Source: Chthoniobacterales bacterium
GTDB taxonomy: Bacteria; Verrucomicrobiota; Verrucomicrobiia; Chthoniobacterales; UBA6821
Direction of reading: 5' to 3'
NCBI GenBank assembly: GCA_021733705.1
Contig: JAIPKF010000100.1
Location: 1 to 5,938 of the forward strand
DNA: 5,938 nt
Made by a program: the position numbers and the translations under genes. The notes below the pieces were generated by a model that was not told the origin of the DNA, made no database searches, and was given only the letters and a program-made list of their open reading frames with translations. Below, one piece after another: positions 1 to 4,588 of this stretch; the first letter of the stretch is position 1; each line of letters starts with the position of its first letter.

Positions 1-227
1 GAGGTTATGCATGGCTTGATACCGGAACTCACGAGAGCTTGATGGAGGCAAGTAATTTTATTGAAACGATTGAACATCGCCAAGGGCTTAAGGTTGCCTG
101 TCCCGAGGAAATCGCCTACCACCGCGGATTTATCAATGAGGAACAGCTTGAAAAATTAGCAGAGCCATTACTGAAAAATGACTATGGAAAATATTTGAAG
201 CGATTACTCCAAGAAAAAAAGGACTAA
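1..227 (+). CDS. rfbA: Glucose-1-phosphate thymidylyltransferase, C-terminal fragment (5' end outside window)
   Basis: RmlA/RfbA condenses glucose-1-phosphate with dTTP to give dTDP-glucose, the first step of cytoplasmic dTDP-L-rhamnose synthesis. The frame is open from the left edge (first full codon at 3) to the TAA at 225-227, giving about 74 of the family's roughly 290 residues. Seen: the block AWLDTGTHESL, whose Asp (LDTG) corresponds to a Mg2+-binding Asp of characterised RmlA enzymes. It is followed by IEHRQGLKVACPEEIAY, GFI, and the C-terminal helix ending NDYGKYLKRLLQ, all typical of the family's tail. The internal ATG at 39 is not a start, because the conserved block lies upstream of it. 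The stop is one base before the rfbC ATG, so the two genes are surely cotranscribed. The C-terminus looks intact. Family assignment is firm; only the cut 5' end is missing. Confidence 0.93.
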   Translation, partial: GYAWLDTGTHESLMEASNFIETIEHRQGLKVACPEEIAYHRGFINEEQLEKLAEPLLKNDYGKYLKRLLQEKKD

Positions 228-228
228 G

Positions 229-780
229 ATGAAGCTTATTTCGACTAAGATTCCCGATTTGCTCCTAATCGAGCCCAAGGTTCTGGGTGATGATCGTGGA
301 TTTTTTTTTGAAAGTTTTAACAAAAGAGAATTTTCACAAAAAACAGGATTCTCTTTCTCCTTTGTTCAAGATAACCACAGTCGCTCTTCGCAAGGAGTCT
401 TGAGGGGGCTTCACTATCAAGTGAAGCAACCTCAAGGGAAACTAGTGCGTGTCGTACGAGGAGTGATTTTTGATGTTGCTGTCGATCTGCGACCTAGTTC
501 TCCAACTTTTAAACATTGGGAGGGGCTAGAACTTTCAGAGAAAAATCATCACCAACTATGGATACCCCCTGGCTTTGCTCATGGATTCATGGTGCTTAGC
601 GAGAATGCTGAGGTGCTCTACAAAACCACCGACTATTATGCTCCAGAGTATGAGAGAACAATTTTATGGAATGACCCTACTCTTCAGATTCAGTGGCCTC
701 AAGGGTATGAAGTACAACTCTCTGAAAAAGATAAAAAAGGCTTGTTGTTTTCAGAGGCTATGAAGGAAACAGTCACATAA
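229..780 (+). CDS. rfbC: dTDP-4-dehydrorhamnose 3,5-epimerase
   Basis: RmlC/RfbC epimerises dTDP-4-keto-6-deoxyglucose at C3 and C5 to the L-lyxo sugar, the third step of dTDP-L-rhamnose synthesis. It is a cytoplasmic cupin (jelly-roll) dimer. The 183-residue length is normal for the family. Visible landmarks are DDRGFFFESFN (21-31), VQDNHSRSSQGVLRGLHYQ (46-64) with the catalytic His62, the cupin strands GKLVRVVRGVIFDVAVDLR (70-88), and WIPPGFAHGF (111-120). Also visible are LYKTTDYYAPEYERTILWND (130-149) with the likely catalytic Tyr131, and SEKDKKG (165-171) with the Asp (168) expected near the active site. The start is supported by an AGGA-type ribosome site about 7 bases upstream, inside the end of rfbA. 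Gaps of 1 bp on both sides place it in the rfbA-rfbC-permease operon. A run of nine T at 301-309 encodes the conserved FFF. No odd composition or damage is seen. Confidence 0.95.
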   Translation: MKLISTKIPDLLLIEPKVLGDDRGFFFESFNKREFSQKTGFSFSFVQDNHSRSSQGVLRGLHYQVKQPQGKLVRVVRGVIFDVAVDLRPSSPTFKHWEGLELSEKNHHQLWIPPGFAHGFMVLSENAEVLYKTTDYYAPEYERTILWNDPTLQIQWPQGYEVQLSEKDKKGLLFSEAMKETVT

Positions 781-781
781 A

Positions 782-1651
782 ATGGTACATATCTCAAAAA
801 TGAGCCCCACCTATATCTCCTCAAATCGACTCTCCTGGAGTGAGCTAGTACTTCCGTGGAATATTTTTCGCCATCTTGCTTCGTGTAAATCGTTATTGTG
901 GCAATTTACCAAACGAGAAATTGAGCGACGTTATAAAGGAACATTGTTCGGTATCGCATGGTCATTCATGACACCGCTTTTAATGTTGCTGGTGTATACA
1001 CTTGTGTTTGGATATATTTTTGGCGGGTCATATGGGCATCCTGGAGAGACGAAGACACAATTTACCTTAGGACTCTTTTGTGGATTATTACTCTGGGATC
1101 TTATTGCAGGATCGATAGCAGCCTCTCCAGGACTTATTATTGGAAATGCTAATTTTGTCACAAAAGTGATTTTCCCATTAGAGATTATACCGATCGCTAT
1201 GATCACCTCGACGCTCGTACATACAGCGATGGGATTCATTCCGTTGCTTCTTTTGCTTCTCGTTTCTCAAGGCACCATAGGACTCTCTTCCATCAGCCTC
1301 ATTTTTATTTTTGTTCCTATCCTCTTTTATTCACTTGGGATCAGTTGGATTCTAGCCTCCCTCGGTGTTTTTTTACGTGATATTGGGGCACTGATTCCTC
1401 CGGCAATCACCGTTTTAATGTTCATGAGTGCACTCTTTTTCCCCATCACGGCAATTCCCACCACGTGGCGTTGGGTTGTGATGCTCAATCCAGCTGCAGT
1501 ACTTATTTCGATGGGCCGCAATGCTCTGGTTTTTCACCAGTGGCCAGATATCACCATGTATGGTCTTCAGCTTTTATCGAGTATCATCATAGCCATTATA
1601 GGGTATGTCGTATTTATTAAGATCAAGCCTGCTTTTGCAGATGTGCTATGA
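782..1651 (+). CDS. ABC-2 type polysaccharide export permease (Wzm/RfbD/TagG family)
   Basis: Inner-membrane permease of an ABC exporter that moves lipid-linked O-antigen, capsule or teichoic-like polymer out of the cytoplasm. The 289 residues fit the family (about 260-290). An N-terminal amphipathic stretch (about 20-45) leads to the hallmark REIERRYKGTLFGIAWSF (45-62) and a first membrane span (about 56-80). Next come a second span (about 96-114), the cytoplasmic-loop-like NANFVTKVIFPLEIIP (122-137), and three or four further spans up to about residue 275. The tail FADVL is typical of the family. The ATG at 782 is preferred over Met7 (800): an AGGAA lies about 15 bases upstream of the first start and nothing lies before the second. 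The gene follows rfbC by one base. The stop overlaps an ATG (ATGA, 1648-1651), the usual coupling to a wzt ATPase gene, but that frame stops after five codons and no ATPase follows in the window. The exact substrate is unknown; rhamnose-containing O-antigen is an inference from the neighbours. Confidence 0.9.
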   Translation: MVHISKMSPTYISSNRLSWSELVLPWNIFRHLASCKSLLWQFTKREIERRYKGTLFGIAWSFMTPLLMLLVYTLVFGYIFGGSYGHPGETKTQFTLGLFCGLLLWDLIAGSIAASPGLIIGNANFVTKVIFPLEIIPIAMITSTLVHTAMGFIPLLLLLLVSQGTIGLSSISLIFIFVPILFYSLGISWILASLGVFLRDIGALIPPAITVLMFMSALFFPITAIPTTWRWVVMLNPAAVLISMGRNALVFHQWPDITMYGLQLLSSIIIAIIGYVVFIKIKPAFADVL

Positions 1652-1663
1652 ACCTAAAAACGT

Positions 1664-1699
1664 AAATAGAAACAAAACATCTGATGCAGTATCCATCAG
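1664..1699 (-). terminator. Weak candidate terminator downstream of znuB
   Basis: In the convergent gap a perfect 6-bp stem (CTGATG at 1681-1686 pairing with CATCAG at 1694-1699, loop of 7) is followed on the minus strand by a T-rich but interrupted tract (1680 down to 1664, ATGTTTTGTTTCTATTT). This could end transcription of the znu operon. On the + strand no T-run follows, so it is a poor terminator for the polysaccharide operon. The stem lies inside the repeat copy described at 1681-1743, so it may simply be part of that element. Confidence 0.3.
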
Positions 1700-1743
1700 G
1701 TATTCGCAAGCCGCAGCAGAATCGGTATGAAATATCTGGGCTA
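1681..1743 (-). repeat. Dispersed REP/MITE-like repeat, single copy behind znuB
   Basis: The minus-strand end, 1743 down to 1720, is a 24-bp motif: TAGCCCAG, then the core ATATTTCA, then TACCGATT. It matches the copy at 4408-4431 at 19 of 24 positions and the copy at 4565-4588 (minus strand) at 19 of 24. Homology continues inward. On the + strand GCAGTATCCATC (1686-1697) matches the complement of 4454-4465 at 11 of 12, and GGTATTCGCAAG (1699-1710) matches the complement of 4433-4444 at 10 of 12, with small gaps between the blocks. The unit therefore spans about 60 bp. Its terminal TAG is also the znuB stop codon. Confidence 0.7.
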
Positions 1744-2547
1744 AACGCTCTCAAAAAGCTTTATTTTGAGCTCTGTAAAAATATAGAGCACAAAAAGAAT
1801 ACTAGTGATCCAAAAACTCGGAGGTTGATTTGTGAGACATGCTAAAAAGATTCCGCTCCAAACAGAGACAATTCCAATACAAAGAGAGAGTAAAATTGTT
1901 CTCCAGAAAGAATGACTCAGACGTGTTGCAATTCCAGCAGGACCAATTAATAAAGTGAAGACTAGGAGAGTGCCAACGACCTGGCTTACTAGGGCAACAC
2001 TGATTGCAAGGATGATCATGAATGCAGTGGAAAGGAAGGTGAGTGATAATCCTCGCGATTCTGCGAGATCGGGTTGAATACTAGTAAAAAGAAGGCGCCG
2101 TGAGAAAAGGGCTAAGAGAAACAAGCTCAATGCAGAAAGAAAAATTGTCTCTATCACCTGAGCATGAGAAACACCAAAGATATTTCCAAAAAGGATCGCT
2201 GTTGCCTCACCAGCAAAACCTTGATAGAGGGAGAGGAAAAGTGTTCCTAAACCAAGCGAGATGGAGAGAACCATTCCAATAGCAAGTTCACTTCGATGAA
2301 ATCTGTTGCCCGAAATCCCCATAGTAGCTCCTGCAAGAGAGCTCATCACTAACATTCCTTGTAGCGGGCTCAGTCCAAAGAGGATGGCTCCAGTAGCTCC
2401 AGTAAATCCAATGTGGGCCAGGGCATGGGCAGCAAAACCGATATTGCGAATAATCACAAAGTAACCGACCACAGCACCAAGAGCAGCAGCAATAGATCCA
2501 GCGATCAGGGCATTTTGGACGAAATCATAAGAAAGGTAGTGCATCAT
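1741..2547 (-). CDS. znuB: Zinc/manganese-type ABC transporter permease (ABC-3 family, ZnuB-like)
   Basis: Integral inner-membrane subunit that forms the metal channel of a binding-protein-dependent importer, working with the ZnuC-like ATPase and ZnuA-like protein encoded just upstream. The 268 residues and almost continuous hydrophobic spans (about 8, running from residue 10 to 262) fit the ABC-3 family. Recognisable are the N-terminal MMHYLSYDFVQNALIAG, GYFVIIRNIGFAAHALAHIG (28-47) with the conserved Ala-His-Ala segment, SELAIGMVLSISLGLGTLFL in the middle, and the late VSQVVGTLLVFTLLIGPAG that typically contacts the ATPase. The start is the first of two adjacent Met codons; no strong ribosome site is seen before either. 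It lies 44 bases after znuC on the same strand and ends the A-C-B operon. The stop codon TAG coincides with the end of a dispersed repeat. Zinc versus manganese cannot be decided from the permease. Confidence 0.9.
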   Translation of the reverse strand: MMHYLSYDFVQNALIAGSIAAALGAVVGYFVIIRNIGFAAHALAHIGFTGATGAILFGLSPLQGMLVMSSLAGATMGISGNRFHRSELAIGMVLSISLGLGTLFLSLYQGFAGEATAILFGNIFGVSHAQVIETIFLSALSLFLLALFSRRLLFTSIQPDLAESRGLSLTFLSTAFMIILAISVALVSQVVGTLLVFTLLIGPAGIATRLSHSFWRTILLSLCIGIVSVWSGIFLACLTNQPPSFWITSILFVLYIFTELKIKLFESV

Positions 2548-2591
2548 TGGCTTGTTTATTTTTTTAAAACATCTGGGAGCATGAGGTGATT

Positions 2592-3383
2592 TTAAACATG
2601 AGAACAGGTTGTTTCATCAACATTGCTTTCTGCATTAACAATGAAAACCCTCCCTTCAGCACGAAGAACATGGATATTCATTCCATAAAGAGCGCTGAGT
2701 GATTCATTCGTAATAATTTCTTGAGCACTTCCCAAAGCCACATTCCCTTCTGCCATGTACATAACACGACTCATAGCTCCAAGTAATGGATTCACATCAT
2801 GAGCAATGAAAAGAATGGTGAGACCCGTCTCCTCTTGAATATTGCGAATACGTTGTACTAAGAGCATCTGATTTTTAGGATCAAGGCTGGCAAGAGGCTC
2901 ATCTAAAATAAGTAATTTAGGTTCATCAATGAGGGCCTGTGCGAGCATCACTCTTTTTTTCTCTCCCCCGGAAAGAAGTGAAAAAGGGGTATCTGCATAG
3001 TCTTTTGCTTCGGATAGTTCCAGAGCTCTCTCTACTTGATAAGAATCTTTGGAAGAGAGCCAAGGGACTCCCCATTTTTCTCCATGATGAACAGCAGCTA
3101 CCAGAGCACGTGCTGTGAGTGTTGTCGTTCCGAGGAGACTTTGCGACTGTGGTAAATAACCAATGAAGCGATTCTGTTTCCCTGGATTTTCTCCAAAAAG
3201 CTGAATCGATCCTTCATAGATCGGACAAAGACCTAAAATAGCACGCATAAGCGTTGATTTACCTACCCCATTGGGTCCAAAAATACCGATGAATTCTCCC
3301 TCCTCGATCTCTGCAGAAAAATGATCAATAACTTTGCGGGAGCCAAAACGTATTCCAACATTTTGAAAGGAGAGAAGTGGCAT
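2592..3383 (-). CDS. znuC: Zinc/manganese-type ABC transporter ATP-binding protein (ZnuC-like)
   Basis: Cytoplasmic ATPase that drives metal uptake through the ZnuB-like permease. All nucleotide-binding elements are intact in the 263 residues: Walker A GPNGVGKST (36-44), Q-loop Gln79 in YLPQSQ, signature LSGGE (137-141), Walker B LLILD (157-161) followed by catalytic Glu162, D-loop SLD (166-168), and H-loop His195 in IAHDVNPLLG. The C-terminal part (about 215-263) is the short tail common to metal-importer ATPases. The ATG at 3383 gives the standard MPLLSFQNV beginning; the leader is A/T-rich with no clear Shine-Dalgarno. The gene lies 65 bases after znuA and 44 before znuB, all on the minus strand, so the three are presumably one transcript. 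The neighbours assign it to metal import rather than to another ABC system. Confidence 0.93.
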   Translation of the reverse strand: MPLLSFQNVGIRFGSRKVIDHFSAEIEEGEFIGIFGPNGVGKSTLMRAILGLCPIYEGSIQLFGENPGKQNRFIGYLPQSQSLLGTTTLTARALVAAVHHGEKWGVPWLSSKDSYQVERALELSEAKDYADTPFSLLSGGEKKRVMLAQALIDEPKLLILDEPLASLDPKNQMLLVQRIRNIQEETGLTILFIAHDVNPLLGAMSRVMYMAEGNVALGSAQEIITNESLSALYGMNIHVLRAEGRVFIVNAESNVDETTCSHV

Positions 3384-3448
3384 AGCAGAAAAAGTTATAA
3401 GAACAATGAAGAAAAGCGAAATATTGTTTTAAGAAAGAGGTTCTCTAT

Positions 3449-4321
3449 TTAATGAGCAGGAAGAGAAGCCTCGATCTCTTCTAATTGCAAAATCATCCAA
3501 TCAACGTAGTTTTTGGTGTTGGTTGGTTCTGTTTCGGTAATGTTGATAACTGGAATATGATTTTGTTTTGCAATCGCAATCATGCGCTGTGTGGAGGGAT
3601 TGATCGTTTGACTATTTTGAAATAGAAGCTGAGCTGTATGATCCGTGAGGCTTTTTTCAAAGCTTGCTATTTCTTGAAAACGAGGTGTTGCATCATTCAT
3701 AATAGCGTGTTGGTAACCCTTGTTGAGCATTTGAAATCCGAGTGCTGAGGCCATATATTCAAAAACAGGTTCTGTTGCCGTTACCTTCATCCCACTTGTT
3801 TTTGGTTTCAACTGCTTGATTTTATCAATCAGAGGCTGCATCGACTCAGCAAAGGTGATTTCTGACTGTGGCCTATGGAGAATAGAAGCAAGTTTTGCAG
3901 CAAGAGCAGGCATCGTTTTTGGATCATACCAGAGATGTGGGTTAGATCCCTCTTTTGCTCCTACAAGTTGGGCTACATTAATAATCACACGATCCGATTT
4001 TTTATCTGCACCTAGTAATTTTTCCATCCATGTATCGTAGCCAAGACCGTTGTAAATAATGATCGTAGCATCAGCAACTTTTTTGGCAGTTTTAGCGTCT
4101 GATTGAAATTCATGGGGATCTTGATTCGGATTGCTCAAAATACTAGTCACCTCTGCGGAAGAGCCAGCAATCTGTTGTGCTACACCACCATAAAAATTTT
4201 CTGCTGAAACGATCTTGACTGGCTTAGCATGAAGGGAAAAGGAGCAAAGAAAGAGAGCACTTAAAAGAGGAATGTTTTTTAGAAGCATGGGGTAAATATT
4301 ATTTTTATCCGGACCATTCAT
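3449..4321 (-). CDS. znuA: Periplasmic zinc/manganese-binding protein of ABC importer (ZnuA-like, cluster A-I)
   Basis: Periplasmic receptor that captures a divalent metal and delivers it to the ZnuBC-like importer. From the first Met there are 290 residues, but the better start is probably Met12 (codon 4288-4286). Met12 opens a classical signal peptide, MLLKNIPLLSALFLCSFSLHA, with cleavage likely before KPVKIVSAENFYGG; the 11 preceding residues are polar and unlike a leader. No clear ribosome site marks either start. Metal ligands expected from the family are His70 (DPHEF), His129 (NPHLWYDP), Glu184 (TATEPVF) and an acidic residue in TETEP (Glu263 or Glu265). There is no His-rich loop of the kind common in dedicated ZnuA proteins, and the third ligand is Glu as in Mn-type receptors, so zinc versus manganese is open. 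It is not an obvious lipoprotein (LFLC is a poor lipobox). It is the first gene of the A-C-B operon, behind a candidate promoter at 4359-4387. Confidence 0.9.
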   Translation of the reverse strand: MNGPDKNNIYPMLLKNIPLLSALFLCSFSLHAKPVKIVSAENFYGGVAQQIAGSSAEVTSILSNPNQDPHEFQSDAKTAKKVADATIIIYNGLGYDTWMEKLLGADKKSDRVIINVAQLVGAKEGSNPHLWYDPKTMPALAAKLASILHRPQSEITFAESMQPLIDKIKQLKPKTSGMKVTATEPVFEYMASALGFQMLNKGYQHAIMNDATPRFQEIASFEKSLTDHTAQLLFQNSQTINPSTQRMIAIAKQNHIPVINITETEPTNTKNYVDWMILQLEEIEASLPAH

Positions 4322-4352
4322 GATGTTGGCCCAGATACTTTAAAAAAGCGGG

Positions 4353-4376
4353 GAGGTTATTCTATAAAGAAACCTC
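4353..4376. promoter_or_regulatory. Dyad overlapping the znu promoter, possible metal-repressor operator
   Basis: Perfect 6-bp inverted arms GAGGTT (4353-4358) and AACCTC (4371-4376) flank a 12-bp A/T-rich centre that is itself partly symmetric. The dyad covers the proposed -10 box and the start point, where a repressor such as a Zur/Fur-type protein would block transcription. It does not clearly match a Zur consensus that I know, so the regulator is not identified. Confidence 0.35.
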
Positions 4377-4387
4377 GATTTTTTCCA
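4359..4387 (-). promoter_or_regulatory. Candidate sigma-70 promoter of the znu operon
   Basis: On the minus strand TGGAAA (4387-4382, 4 of 6 to TTGACA) is separated by 17 bp from TAGAAT (4364-4359, 5 of 6 to TATAAT). Transcription would begin near 4352, giving a leader of about 30 nt to the first znuA Met, or about 64 nt to the preferred Met12. Position and spacing are right for the operon, but both boxes are imperfect and this rests on consensus matching only. Confidence 0.4.
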
Positions 4388-4407
4388 GAACCTTTTGTTT
4401 TCTTCAT

Positions 4408-4588
4408 GAGCCCGCATATTTCACACCGATCACCTGCGGATACCAGGAAGACAGATGGATGCTGCGTTGATCTCGGAGTCTTCCTTCGGGCAGTGTGGAC
4501 ACACACAGACGTCGTCAGACTTCATCGCTCGCCGCCCCATCAGCCTCCGCGGCCTCCTCGTCACGATCCGTATGAAATATCCTGACTA
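4408..4588. repeat. GC-rich 181-bp element with inverted 24-bp ends (REP pair or MITE-like)
   Basis: The left end (4408-4431, + strand: GAGCCCGC, ATATTTCA, CACCGATC) and the right end (4588-4565, minus strand: TAGTCAGG, ATATTTCA, TACGGATC) are inverted copies matching at 17 of 24. They enclose about 133 bp that is visibly richer in G+C than the flanking genes. A third copy with related inner sequence lies at 1681-1743. Inside are an 8-bp inverted repeat (AGGAAGAC 4445-4452, GTCTTCCT 4478-4485) and a tandem imperfect 9-bp direct repeat (GCCTCCGCG 4543-4551, GCCTCCTCG 4552-4560). No target-site duplication is evident. It holds no convincing gene; a 36-codon minus-strand frame (4540-4430) contains a CPHC motif but is probably incidental. 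The element fills the znuA-purH gap apart from the znu promoter region, and its right end overlaps the purH stop. Confidence 0.65.

Noticed and set aside
931..1239. Antisense open frame of about 100 codons inside the export permease gene.
   Set aside because: It is the complement of a well-supported membrane-protein gene, with no ribosome site or recognisable motif.
3425..3448. Short stem (AGAG/CTCT) followed by T-rich sequence between znuA and znuC, as an internal terminator or attenuator.
   Set aside because: The stem has only four pairs with a 3-nt loop and the T-tract is interrupted; too weak to call.
4408..4588. The GC-rich element as a CRISPR fragment, tRNA or structured ncRNA gene.
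   Set aside because: There are no regularly spaced direct repeats, no cloverleaf or CCA-like end, and no promoter-terminator arrangement; the inverted ends and the third copy fit a dispersed repeat better.
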